Assembly (NCBI GenBank): GCA_947629525.1
Contig: CANREB010000001.1
Span: 124,001-188,000, forward strand
Source of the DNA: an uncultured Lachnospiraceae bacterium
GTDB lineage: Bacteria > Bacillota > Clostridia > Lachnospirales > Lachnospiraceae
Direction: 5' to 3'
DNA: 64,000 nt
The notes beneath the pieces are model-generated. The model was given only the letters and a program-made list of their open reading frames with translations, was not told where the DNA came from and ran no database searches. The position numbers and the translations under genes were made by a program. Below, piece by piece: positions 52,042 to 61,089 of this stretch. Positions within the stretch are counted from its first letter, which is position 1, and the number at the start of each line of letters is the position of its first letter.

Positions 52042-53898
52042 CTACATCTCGATATCTTCATCATATCTTGGAACATATGTCGGCACGATCTCCTTTATGA
52101 GCGGGCGCACATCCTCGCACTCAGCTTCCACCGCGCGCTTAAGATCATCGAGCTGCACATAAAATTTGGCTTCGTCAAATTCTATTGGTTTTCCTATGTG
52201 TATAAGCTTATTCTCTGTATCAGTAAGCCCTTCTTCATTCATTAGAAGCTCTTCATAAAGCTTTTCTCCGGGACGAAGTCCCGTAAATTCGATCTTAATG
52301 TCCTCATCTACCTTATATCCCGAAAGCCGGATGAGATTTTTCGCAAGGTCAAGTATTCTTACAGGTTCCCCCATGTCAAGCACAAATATCTCTCCGCCAT
52401 GGGCATATACCCCCGCCTGAAGCACAAGCGAAACAGCTTCGGGAATAGTCATAAAATATCTTATTATATCAGGATGTGTCACGGTTACAGGTCCCCCTGC
52501 CGCTATCTGTTTTTTAAACAAAGGTATGACGCTTCCGTTGCTTCCAAGCACATTGCCAAATCTCACTGCTACAAACTCTGTATCGTACTGCCTGTTGTAA
52601 GTCTGTATGATCATCTCACAGATACGTTTGCTCGCTCCCATTATATTAGTCGGATTTACAGCTTTATCCGTAGAGATGAGCACAAATTTTTTTACACCGT
52701 TCTGTACTGCCGCCTGTGCCGTTTTCCATGTGCCAAATACGTTATTCTTGATTGCCTCGTTAGGACTCACTTCCATAAGCGGTACATGCTTGTGCGCCGC
52801 GGCATGGTAAACTATATCCGGATGATATTCCTTCATTATTGTATTCATCCTGTTCGTATTGCGCACTGATGCTATGAGCACTACAAGATCCATATGAGGA
52901 TACTTATGCCTGAGCTCCTGCTGTATCTCATATGCGTTATTCTCATATATATCAACTATTATCAGACGTCCGGGCTGATGACCCGCTATCTGCCTGCATA
53001 ACTCACTGCCTATTGACCCGCCACCGCCTGTCACCATAATAGTTTTGCCCCTGACATAGTTAAAAATCGATTCCATGTCAACTTTTATAGGATCTCTTCC
53101 AAGCAAGTCCTCAACATCGACATCCCTGAGCTTGCTTACGCTCACTTCTCCGTTTACAAGCTGATATATGCCGGGAAGCGTCCTTAACTTGCAGCTTGTT
53201 TCTTTGCAGATCTCAACAAGCGCTTTCATCGTGGCGCGGTTTGCGGACGGTATCGCTATGACTATCTCATCAATACCGTAAAGCGCCGCATACTCCACGA
53301 TCTTATCCCTGCCGCCGACAATCTTTATTCCTTGTATATATCTTCCCCACTTACCTGAATTGTCATCAATTATGCACTTTATGGTCATGGTGCTGTAGCT
53401 GCTGTTTGTAATCTCCTTTATAACAGTATTGCCTGCATCTCCCGCACCTATTATCATCACTCTCGTACCGTTTCGCTTATTCCGGCTTTTATGCCTTACA
53501 CCTCTTATTATCCTGTACGAAAACCTGCTTGCCGTAATAATACATGTAAGTATCAGCACATACATAAAATAATAGCTTCTCGGGATAGGATAATCAAGAA
53601 TCCGCATACCGATAAAATTTAATATTGTACACAAAAAGCATGCCGCTATGATGTTTTGTGCCTCCGCCGTCCCCGCAAACGCCCACAGGCTGTGATAGAG
53701 TCTGAAAAAATAAAAGACTGTCAACGCGATGACCACGTTTATAAACATAAAATGCCATGCTGAACTTAAGTATATTTTCGGAATATCTTTGTAATTCAAT
53801 TCAAATCTGATCCACAGAGGCATTATACTCGCTATACACACCGCCATTATGTCAAGCAGCACTAACACGATCCTTCTGTGTAAAAGCTGTGTATTCAT
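52042..53898 (-). CDS. UDP-GlcNAc 4,6-dehydratase, membrane-bound (PglF/CapD/WbpM type)
   Basis: A 618-residue enzyme: four N-terminal membrane helices (to about residue 140), a first Rossmann domain (RVMIIGAGDAGNTVIKEI), then the catalytic domain with VTGGGGSIGSELCRQI and the active-site segment STDKAVNPTNIMGASK in which the classical Y-x3-K is replaced by M-x3-K, as in PglF/WbpM. It makes UDP-4-keto-6-deoxy-GlcNAc, the start of the bacillosamine-type branch. I choose the ATG at 53896-53898, nine bases after GGAG; a TTG five codons upstream is the alternative. It is followed by the PglE-like gene. Confidence 0.92.
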   Translation of the reverse strand: MNTQLLHRRIVLVLLDIMAVCIASIMPLWIRFELNYKDIPKIYLSSAWHFMFINVVIALTVFYFFRLYHSLWAFAGTAEAQNIIAACFLCTILNFIGMRILDYPIPRSYYFMYVLILTCIITASRFSYRIIRGVRHKSRNKRNGTRVMIIGAGDAGNTVIKEITNSSYSTMTIKCIIDDNSGKWGRYIQGIKIVGGRDKIVEYAALYGIDEIVIAIPSANRATMKALVEICKETSCKLRTLPGIYQLVNGEVSVSKLRDVDVEDLLGRDPIKVDMESIFNYVRGKTIMVTGGGGSIGSELCRQIAGHQPGRLIIVDIYENNAYEIQQELRHKYPHMDLVVLIASVRNTNRMNTIMKEYHPDIVYHAAAHKHVPLMEVSPNEAIKNNVFGTWKTAQAAVQNGVKKFVLISTDKAVNPTNIMGASKRICEMIIQTYNRQYDTEFVAVRFGNVLGSNGSVIPLFKKQIAAGGPVTVTHPDIIRYFMTIPEAVSLVLQAGVYAHGGEIFVLDMGEPVRILDLAKNLIRLSGYKVDEDIKIEFTGLRPGEKLYEELLMNEEGLTDTENKLIHIGKPIEFDEAKFYVQLDDLKRAVEAECEDVRPLIKEIVPTYVPRYDEDIEM

Positions 53899-53914
53899 AA
53901 ACTTTTTCTCCAAT

Positions 53915-56491
53915 TCATTCGCACATCAGAGGTATCTGAAGTACAAGAAAACAGAAACCTGCCGGAATACAAGGGTGAAAAGCCCATTCCGTAAGGCTCA
54001 CAAACCCGAATACTACTATGAGTGCAAACGGCACCATATATATGGGGTATTTTCTTCCCTGCGTATACATAAGTCTGACCGAATACCAAAAAGCACATAT
54101 ACATATCAACAGGAATACTACTCCTGCTATAATACCAAAATTATAAGCAATCTGCAAATATGAATTATGGGCATGGCTGTATTTTTCTACACCATTTTCA
54201 TCATTGATCCCCATATAGGGATGTCCGCCAAACGAAAGCGCTTTAAAATATTCTCTGAAAATATCAAATCTCCCATTTGATACATCTTTTTTCTTATCTG
54301 TCATACCATCTTCTGACAAATCATCATCAGAATATGCGGGCATATATGATCCCAAAGGAAGTCCCGCACTATAAGCGACCAGCTCAGTCCCTTTTATGCT
54401 CAGACTGCTTTGTACCGACGTTTCACCGTTACCCAGCCTTCCAAACAGAACAGAGAAAAAACGTTCAACCGTCATATATTTGTCAGAATCTATAGGATCG
54501 CCTTCACAAATCATAAAGCTGTCGTCCTGAAATTCTATGTCATATCGGACCGGATCATTGATCAATGCCGGAACCGTTCTTACCGCAGAATATATCATAG
54601 GAAAGCTGAGCATTGATGCTGCCAGAAGCATCCCTGTTTCCTGCAATATCCTTTTTGGCGTTTTACGATACGTAACTGCCGCAAGGACAGTTACAGTGCC
54701 AATTGTCACAGCAGATGTCATAAAAGCTGTCCTTGACATAGTAAGGACAATAAAAGCCACTACTGCCGCTGCCGTAAAATACTCATTATAACATCTTATA
54801 AACATTCTATCGGTACTTTTAAGCCTGCCATATAACTGCCCGACAGCCGCTCCCAATACAACAGCAAGATACATTCCAGTGCATGCGACAGTGTGAAAGA
54901 GTCCCGAATATCTGTACAGCCTCCAATAATGATGGGGTCTGTGCATAAGGCAAAACAATGTGACAAGCCAAAAACTAAGCAATATCCCGTCTGTCAGATT
55001 TTTTAAAAACCTGCTTTTTGACGAGGGGCTAAAGTCCATAAAAAACATTACGGCAAACGGAAATACCGCTGTAAACACCCAAGTCTTTTCATATCTGTAC
55101 ACTAACATAAAAGCCGCAAATACGACCCACAATATGCCATATACAGCCTGTCCGCGTGTAAGATTTTTAATTTTATCTTTTATTAATGAAGCTCTTGTAT
55201 GAAGCAATATATTTATAACCAAAAGCCCCCATGATACCACAACGCCGCAGGTCAGCCGCGCCAGCACAAGTTCGCTTTCGTCTTCCTTAAACCCATTACA
55301 GTAAAAACATGAACAGACAAATGACAAAATAACCCATATACAGCTTATCTTGTTCAGCAGCTGCTTCTCATTATACACCATAAGCAGCGCCAATGCTATA
55401 AAAATCAGCGCCCATCTCGTATTTGTATAATGATGATATTCCCTCTCCGCATTTACATATTGGCACAGAGAATAAAACAGCAGTCCAAAGCTTACTGTCT
55501 GGATATAATTCCTCCAAATCCTGAAGATCTGCTTTCCTGCACTGATCTTTGTCTGCTTTTTCTTCATCGGATAAAAACAGGGGATCCATATAGCTGCCTC
55601 CGCCCACAATACTGCCATTATTATACCGACCGCAAAAAAGATCCTGTCAGGTATTGGTGTTCCGAATTTATTCAATACTACGGAAAAAACAAACGAAAAA
55701 ACTGCAGCCGCTGCCAAAACCACGCTTGACGCTATTCTGACATATCTTATGATCATGTCATTGTACTTTAAATACCTGCTGTCATAAATTCCAAGCACGC
55801 ACATAATTAATATATATGACACTGCCGCTATAATTATTATAAGCAGATAATAACCTGCTATACCAACTGCCGTAAGCGGTACACAATAGTTAAAATCCGC
55901 GATAAGGCATGATTCGTCATTGACAATACCGTCTATATAGAGCGAACTGTTTTCCGGCTGTGAAAGTGCGCTTTTAAACGCGATCGGAAGCATAACTTCC
56001 GCTGTCACGTTTTCAGGAACAACTATCTCATAATAATATGCCTTATCAGTGGCAACATCTATGTCAGGCACTGCCCTTAACTGTCCGTCCCTGTGAATAT
56101 CGGCACAATTGTACTCGGTCTCATATACGCATCCAAAACCCTCATCGTACAGTCTGAACAATATATTCTCATCTTCCGATGTTCCTTCTGATAAAGTGCA
56201 ATCCAGATACAAAACTATACTGTACAAATGGCTGTGTGAAAAATACACAGTCTGAAGTTTTTTATCAGAAGACGTAAATCGCTCACCGTTCAGATCTGTG
56301 CGTGTTGATGCTTTAAAAGCTTTCTGACCGGAACAAATGTGTTTCTCATACATCTGCATAGGATAGACACGCATCATCATAATAAAAGCAATCGTAACTA
56401 TACATATCTGTATTGCCGCGTTACGTCTGATGTGATTTTTGTCTGACAAAGTCTTTATTATATTATCCCTGATCACCCTTACAAATCTCAA
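53915..56491 (-). CDS. O-antigen polymerase/ligase-like (Wzy_C) large membrane protein
   Basis: An 858-residue protein. One N-terminal helix is followed by an outer domain of about 170 residues (roughly 45-215) rich in beta pattern, then about 14 membrane segments. The motif EKYSHAHNSYLQIAYNFG near the C-terminus matches the H-x-x-x-L signature of O-antigen ligase/Wzy_C proteins, including the conserved HNSYL. It probably polymerises or attaches the glycan at the outer face. The start is uncertain: TTG at 56489-56491 or a GTG five codons later; neither has an ideal site. Twice the length of the Wzy at 2097-3224. Confidence 0.78.
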   Translation of the reverse strand: MRFVRVIRDNIIKTLSDKNHIRRNAAIQICIVTIAFIMMMRVYPMQMYEKHICSGQKAFKASTRTDLNGERFTSSDKKLQTVYFSHSHLYSIVLYLDCTLSEGTSEDENILFRLYDEGFGCVYETEYNCADIHRDGQLRAVPDIDVATDKAYYYEIVVPENVTAEVMLPIAFKSALSQPENSSLYIDGIVNDESCLIADFNYCVPLTAVGIAGYYLLIIIIAAVSYILIMCVLGIYDSRYLKYNDMIIRYVRIASSVVLAAAAVFSFVFSVVLNKFGTPIPDRIFFAVGIIMAVLWAEAAIWIPCFYPMKKKQTKISAGKQIFRIWRNYIQTVSFGLLFYSLCQYVNAEREYHHYTNTRWALIFIALALLMVYNEKQLLNKISCIWVILSFVCSCFYCNGFKEDESELVLARLTCGVVVSWGLLVINILLHTRASLIKDKIKNLTRGQAVYGILWVVFAAFMLVYRYEKTWVFTAVFPFAVMFFMDFSPSSKSRFLKNLTDGILLSFWLVTLFCLMHRPHHYWRLYRYSGLFHTVACTGMYLAVVLGAAVGQLYGRLKSTDRMFIRCYNEYFTAAAVVAFIVLTMSRTAFMTSAVTIGTVTVLAAVTYRKTPKRILQETGMLLAASMLSFPMIYSAVRTVPALINDPVRYDIEFQDDSFMICEGDPIDSDKYMTVERFFSVLFGRLGNGETSVQSSLSIKGTELVAYSAGLPLGSYMPAYSDDDLSEDGMTDKKKDVSNGRFDIFREYFKALSFGGHPYMGINDENGVEKYSHAHNSYLQIAYNFGIIAGVVFLLICICAFWYSVRLMYTQGRKYPIYMVPFALIVVFGFVSLTEWAFHPCIPAGFCFLVLQIPLMCE

Positions 56492-56516
56492 GACCGGTCA
56501 ACCTGCACTTTCTTCA

Positions 56517-57455
56517 TCATTCATCTTCCCTGCCGATTATCTCCCTCACCACATACTGCGGGGAATTATTGATGCTTATATATATGCGCCCTATATACTC
56601 TCCTATAAATCCAAGCATTATCATAAGCATCCCGCCTATAAACACTATTGCCGCCATCACTGAACTAAACCCCAAAGGTACATTGGGATTGACAAACTTT
56701 TTGATAATAGTATATATTCCATATAAAAAACCGCCACCTGCACACACAACGCCTGTCAGTGTTGCTATACGAAGCGGAAGTATGGAAAATGCGGTAAAGC
56801 CGTTAAACCAAAGTGCCAGCAGTTTTTTCATCGTATAGCCTGACGTGCCGACCTCACGGCTTCTGTGCGTTACCGACACATTTACGATGTTTCTTGTCGA
56901 GCGCAGTACAAGTCCTATTATATATGGATAACAATTCTCATATTCAAGCATACTGTCTACGACAAAACGACGCGCCGCAAAATAACTTGTCACCTGCAGC
57001 TCCTTTGGTTTACCTAACATGACCCGCGTCATTATGTCGTTCATAAATGTACCAAAATTTCTAAAAGCATTGTGCTTTTTATTGTCATAGCTTGCATAAA
57101 CCACATCATGTCCGCTTTCTATGCCGCTTATCAGCTTTCCCACCTCACTTGCGGGCGTCTGACCATCATCGTCAAGGCATACTATAATATCACCGTCAGA
57201 CATACGAAGTCCTGCCATAAGAGCCGCGTGCTGTCCAAAATTTTTCGCCAAGTCTATGCCCGTTATATTATCATAACGGCTGCATAACTTTCTTATGACA
57301 TTGATAGTTCCATCCTGCGAACAATCATTAACAAGAAATATATCATATTCATATGCCGTCAATCCCTGCATAGCACTTCTTATTTCATCTATTACAAACT
57401 CAAGTGTTTTTTCACTTCTATAGCATGGAATGACAAAACTGATCTTGCTCATCAT
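56517..57455 (-). CDS. GtrB/ArnC-like polyprenyl-phosphate glycosyltransferase (GT2)
   Basis: A 312-residue GT2 enzyme with a C-terminal pair of membrane helices (about 228-300), as in ArnC, GtrB and DPM1 bacterial forms. Sites are ISFVIPCYRSEKTL, IFLVNDCSQDGT, GIDLAKNFGQHAALMAGL and IIVCLDDDGQTP; the last is the D-x-D metal site. YTMKKLLALWFNG precedes the first helix. It should transfer a sugar from a nucleotide donor to polyprenyl phosphate, which GT-C enzymes then use outside. The ATG follows AAAGGA. It lies between the GNAT and Wzy genes. Confidence 0.92.
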   Translation of the reverse strand: MMSKISFVIPCYRSEKTLEFVIDEIRSAMQGLTAYEYDIFLVNDCSQDGTINVIRKLCSRYDNITGIDLAKNFGQHAALMAGLRMSDGDIIVCLDDDGQTPASEVGKLISGIESGHDVVYASYDNKKHNAFRNFGTFMNDIMTRVMLGKPKELQVTSYFAARRFVVDSMLEYENCYPYIIGLVLRSTRNIVNVSVTHRSREVGTSGYTMKKLLALWFNGFTAFSILPLRIATLTGVVCAGGGFLYGIYTIIKKFVNPNVPLGFSSVMAAIVFIGGMLMIMLGFIGEYIGRIYISINNSPQYVVREIIGREDE

Positions 57456-57470
57456 GCGGTTCCTTTCTCA

Positions 57471-58037
57471 TCAAACATTTTCATCATTTCCCGACAAAAC
57501 ATATGGATTTACTGCCCCAAACAACACTACATCCTCATATTTGCCATCAATATAAAGTTCATCCTTCAAATATGCTTCCTGTACATATCCTGCCCTTTCA
57601 TTCATTTTCAGGCTCGCCTTGTTGAAAGCCAGCACCCGGGTAACAACTTTATGCACATTAAGCTGCTCAAAACAGTAATCCAACACCATTTTCATAGCTT
57701 CGGCTCCAATTCCCCTTGGACGGTTTTTATTGTCGCCTAAAAAGATCCCGCATTCCGCCTTATTATTTTCATCGTCAAAATGCGGTATATATACGCATCC
57801 GTACGGCGTGTCCCCAACATTGTCGCATATGATAAACTGATGCACCAGTCCCTTGTCCACTTTATTTTTAAGCCATTCCAGATGCTCGCTTTTTGTTATT
57901 TGCTTTCTATATATGAAGTTTTTTACAACATTTTCGGAATTGCGCCATTCAAGGACCATATCCGTATCATCCTCAACGATAGGGCGCAGGTATATTCTCT
58001 CTCCATATATTCTGTAATCTTTATCCACAGGTCTCAT
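57471..58037 (-). CDS. GNAT-family N-acetyltransferase (PseH/RimJ-like)
   Basis: A 188-residue GNAT. YLRPIVEDDTDMVLEWRNSE at the N-terminus, the acetyl-CoA loop NRPRGIGAEAM and FNKASLKMNERAGY are standard. In gene context it is near a WecE-type aminotransferase, whose amino-sugar product is acetylated by the GNAT WecD in E. coli, and near a probable PseG-like gene at the right edge, for which PseH is the matching GNAT. Either is possible; it may also serve the PglE product in place of PglD. GGAG precedes the ATG. Confidence 0.82.
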   Translation of the reverse strand: MRPVDKDYRIYGERIYLRPIVEDDTDMVLEWRNSENVVKNFIYRKQITKSEHLEWLKNKVDKGLVHQFIICDNVGDTPYGCVYIPHFDDENNKAECGIFLGDNKNRPRGIGAEAMKMVLDYCFEQLNVHKVVTRVLAFNKASLKMNERAGYVQEAYLKDELYIDGKYEDVVLFGAVNPYVLSGNDENV

Positions 58038-58055
58038 AGTAAAATCTCCGTAATC

Positions 58056-59879
58056 TCAGTTTACCGCATAAACAGTATACGCGGCGTCACCGCTGTCTGT
58101 CGTTATTATGTCTACAGGCTTTGGCAAAACAGTGATCCCGCGTCCCGCATAATAATCCTTAAGCCATTGTATGTCCCTTTTGCAGTCCGATATAAAATAC
58201 GCTCTCGTATCTTCGAACTGTTCCGAATGCAGCGCACTTTGTATATCCTTAAATCCTTCCCTATCAAGCTTTTGCCGATACAGAGGGCTTTTTGCCACCC
58301 AGCCGCCGCATATATCATAATTTTTGTAATCATTATCTACATCTGTAAATATTTTTTCCGAATAAGGCGCTCCCTCATACGAGGTTGCCGAATACACATC
58401 TATAATATAATAATTATTGTTATGATATTTACAATAATCAGTCAAAGCTTCCCATCTTTCCCCTGCACGTTCCCTTGCGTCATACTCAAGCGACAATGCC
58501 CGATAGTTGTTCACAAACGCCGCGCCCATAAACAGTACACATAAAATACACACCACTGCATTGGCTGCATTTCTAAAAAACGGTACGCCCTTGATGTCCG
58601 TCAGTATAAATCCCGCAAGCATGGCAAGCTCAGTCATCAAAATCGGTACAAAAACCCTGTCCAACACTCTGTCTACCATATATAAATATAGCCACAAAAC
58701 ACTCCGGATAAGCACTAAACCCAAAATTTTAAAAAGCATATGTCTCTTTACCCTGCCGCTTTGCGGAATAAAGCAGAACAAAATATATATCACATATGCC
58801 GCGGCCACGGCATAACTGCACATTACGCTTCCCGACAGACCGGCGGCATTTTTATCATCGGAAAAAAACGATATCAATTGTTCTTTATACAGCCATAGTG
58901 CCTCTTTAAATGTATTTCTGCTCACAAATCCAAATGTATAGCTTAAATCACCGCCTGCTTTTGCCTGAGCTTCACGGTACTCGGCTATCGAATTTAAAAC
59001 CCGCGAATCTATTGACTCGTCAAGTGAAAAATTATAGTTTTCAAGCAATCCATATGACTCTCGCGACAGCCCGATAGACGTATAAAACGCCTCATTATTC
59101 CCCTCATCATATTGTGCAAGCCCGTAAAAATCATATATCTTTGTACGTGCGTCAAATAAACTTCTAAAACTGTTCCACTCTCCGCTTCCGTATGCGGCTC
59201 TGTCAATACCCCGGACAGCAGCCATAACAAGCAGCAAATATCCTGCGAAAATCAGATATTTACGAAAATTTTCAGCCGCAAGTATTTTTTCCTCCATTCC
59301 CCACCTGATAAGAACAGCAAGCATTAAAAACGGGAACAGCATAAGACATACTTCACTGCGGATCATAAACGCCATCACAGTCAAAAAAGCAGAAAGAGAA
59401 AAACTGCCGCTTTTTTTTTCGGTAGCAAAAACAAAGCATGCGCCTGACATACAAATTCCCGCTGTAACACTGTACTGCACGATTGCAAGCTGACGCATAA
59501 AAAGCCCTGATACAATGACTTCAAGCACCACAACAGCAGTTACTCCCGACAGCTTATTCGGGAAAATATCCAAAAGCCGCCATGCGATGAGAGTGATCGT
59601 TCCAAACTGGCATATACACAGAAACAAGCCGTACCATGGCAGCGCCGGAACGGCTGTATAACAGCAGGCAATAAGCCACGAAAGCGGAAAAAGCATTTGT
59701 ATGCAATGCCCGTCGGGCGTTCCTGTATATGCCCCCGACAATATATCCCGTATTGCCATATCATCATTTAAATCATAGTAAAAATCAAATCCAAGTGCGG
59801 GAATAAGTACAAGCACAAGCGCAAATATAAATACCACGCACAATTTTCCCGCTGTTTTTCTTGTGCGGCTGCTTATCAT
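58056..59879 (-). CDS. Multipass membrane protein, unknown; GT-C-like topology
   Basis: A 607-residue protein with about 12 membrane segments and a C-terminal outer domain of about 140 residues. I do not recognise the family. After the first helix the loop DLNDDMAIRDILSGAYTG contains paired acidic residues in the position of GT-C catalytic acids, and GTPDGHCIQMLFPLS follows. Its start overlaps the WecE stop by 4 bases, with AAGGAG upstream, so it is coupled to amino-sugar synthesis. It may be a GT-C transferring the sugar supplied by the GtrB-like enzyme two genes downstream. Function inferred only. Confidence 0.5.
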   Translation of the reverse strand: MISSRTRKTAGKLCVVFIFALVLVLIPALGFDFYYDLNDDMAIRDILSGAYTGTPDGHCIQMLFPLSWLIACCYTAVPALPWYGLFLCICQFGTITLIAWRLLDIFPNKLSGVTAVVVLEVIVSGLFMRQLAIVQYSVTAGICMSGACFVFATEKKSGSFSLSAFLTVMAFMIRSEVCLMLFPFLMLAVLIRWGMEEKILAAENFRKYLIFAGYLLLVMAAVRGIDRAAYGSGEWNSFRSLFDARTKIYDFYGLAQYDEGNNEAFYTSIGLSRESYGLLENYNFSLDESIDSRVLNSIAEYREAQAKAGGDLSYTFGFVSRNTFKEALWLYKEQLISFFSDDKNAAGLSGSVMCSYAVAAAYVIYILFCFIPQSGRVKRHMLFKILGLVLIRSVLWLYLYMVDRVLDRVFVPILMTELAMLAGFILTDIKGVPFFRNAANAVVCILCVLFMGAAFVNNYRALSLEYDARERAGERWEALTDYCKYHNNNYYIIDVYSATSYEGAPYSEKIFTDVDNDYKNYDICGGWVAKSPLYRQKLDREGFKDIQSALHSEQFEDTRAYFISDCKRDIQWLKDYYAGRGITVLPKPVDIITTDSGDAAYTVYAVN

Positions 59880-61006
59880 ACTTTGTAAAACTCCTTAACT
59901 TTGCCTGTAATATAGTCAACTTCAGACTCCTTAAGAGAATAAAACATCGGAAGCCTGAACAGTCTTTCACTGTCAGCTGTCGTATACCTGTCCTCTCCCC
60001 TAAATTCGCCAAAACGTATTCCGGCAGGCGAACTGTGAAGCGGTATATAATGAAATACCGACCATATTCCGTTTTCTTTCAAAAAATCGAGCAGCCGTGT
60101 GCGCTCTTCAATATCCTTTGCCTTCGCATAATACATATGTCCGTTGTGTACACAGCCTTCGGGTATATGCGGAAGCTCAAGCAGTCCTCTTTCTTTTAAC
60201 GGCTGCAGTTGTTCATTATACTGCTCCCATCTTTCAAGCCTTGCATCTGTTATCTCATTGGCAAGTTCAAGCTGCGCCCATAAATAGGCGGCATTCATGT
60301 CGCTTGGAAGATATGATGAACCATAATTCAGCCATCTGTATTTGTCAACCTGTCCGCGATAATATTGTGAACGGTTTGTTCCTTTCTCCCTTATTATCTC
60401 GGCATCTTCAATATATTTTCCGTCCTTTATAAGAATTGCTCCGCCCTCGCCCATACTCAGGTTCTTTGTCTCATGAAACGAATAACAGCCGAAATCGCCG
60501 ATCGTTCCAAGCGCCTTGCCTTTATAGCTTGCCATAATACATTGTGCCGCATCCTCTATCACCATAAGCGAATGTGCCTTGGCAATACGCATTATCTCAT
60601 CCATCTCACAGGCAACGCCCGCATAATGCATCGGTACGATCGCTTTTGTCCTTGGCGTTACAGCCGCTTCGATCAGTTTTTCATCAATGTTCATGGTATC
60701 AGGTCTTATATCTACAAATACAGCCTTTGCACCGCGCAGCACAAAAGCATCCGCGGTAGATACAAATGTATACGAGGGCATGATAACTTCATCGCCTTCA
60801 TGGATATCCGCAAGAAGGGCGGCAAGCTCAGTTGCATGCGTACATGATGTCGTAAGCAGGCATTTTGCGGTGCCCGTTTTTTGCTCTATCCATTCACTGC
60901 ACATTTTAGTATATGGACCGTCGCCGCATATCTTTTGATTTTCGACTGCCTGTCTGACATAATCTATCTCTTTTCCTGTAAACGGCGGAACATTAAAATT
61001 GATCAT
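59876..61006 (-). CDS. wecE: dTDP-4-amino-4,6-dideoxygalactose transaminase (WecE/RffA-like)
   Basis: A 376-residue PLP enzyme that matches E. coli WecE closely by recall: FNVPPFTGKEIDYV, CGDGPYTKMCSEWIEQ, SYTFVSTADAFVLRGAK, VPMHYAGVACEMDEI and SFHETKNLS with PLP Lys181. It converts dTDP-4-keto-6-deoxyglucose to dTDP-4-amino-4,6-dideoxygalactose, the precursor of Fuc4NAc. The dTDP-sugar synthesis genes are not in the window. I choose the ATG at 61004-61006, with GGAGG five bases upstream. It is the first gene after the promoter at 61041-61069. Confidence 0.9.
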   Translation of the reverse strand: MINFNVPPFTGKEIDYVRQAVENQKICGDGPYTKMCSEWIEQKTGTAKCLLTTSCTHATELAALLADIHEGDEVIMPSYTFVSTADAFVLRGAKAVFVDIRPDTMNIDEKLIEAAVTPRTKAIVPMHYAGVACEMDEIMRIAKAHSLMVIEDAAQCIMASYKGKALGTIGDFGCYSFHETKNLSMGEGGAILIKDGKYIEDAEIIREKGTNRSQYYRGQVDKYRWLNYGSSYLPSDMNAAYLWAQLELANEITDARLERWEQYNEQLQPLKERGLLELPHIPEGCVHNGHMYYAKAKDIEERTRLLDFLKENGIWSVFHYIPLHSSPAGIRFGEFRGEDRYTTADSERLFRLPMFYSLKESEVDYITGKVKEFYKV

Positions 61007-61040
61007 ACCAACCTCCATTATTAATACCGATCATCAATTA

Positions 61041-61069
61041 ATTTTACATATTTTGTCAATGTTTTTCAA
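61041..61069 (-). promoter_or_regulatory. Promoter for the leftward operon beginning with wecE
   Basis: On the minus strand, TTGAAA (61064-61069), a 17-base spacer, then TAAAAT (61041-61046). The transcript would start near 61034 and reach the wecE ATG after about 28 bases. A second -35-like TTGACA lies within the spacer but has no matching -10. It directly follows a weak hairpin at the end of the upstream gene. Confidence 0.6.
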
Positions 61070-61089
61070 GGCTTTTTTGCTAAAAGCCC
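61070..61089 (-). terminator. Weak hairpin at the end of the fusion gene
   Basis: A 7-base-pair stem GGCTTTT/AAAAGCC with a 5-base loop overlaps the stop codon. There is almost no U run after it, so any termination is likely partial and read-through into wecE is possible. Confidence 0.3.

Noticed and set aside
57780..58544. A plus-strand open frame of 254 codons antisense to the GNAT and unknown membrane genes
   Set aside because: It covers the gene junction of two well-supported minus-strand genes, has no ribosome site or family motif, and its Arg/Ile/Tyr-rich composition is that of an antisense shadow.
61054..61059. TTGACA as the -35 of the wecE operon
   Set aside because: No -10-like hexamer lies 16-18 bases downstream; the overlapping TTGAAA with TAAAAT at 17 bases is the better pair.
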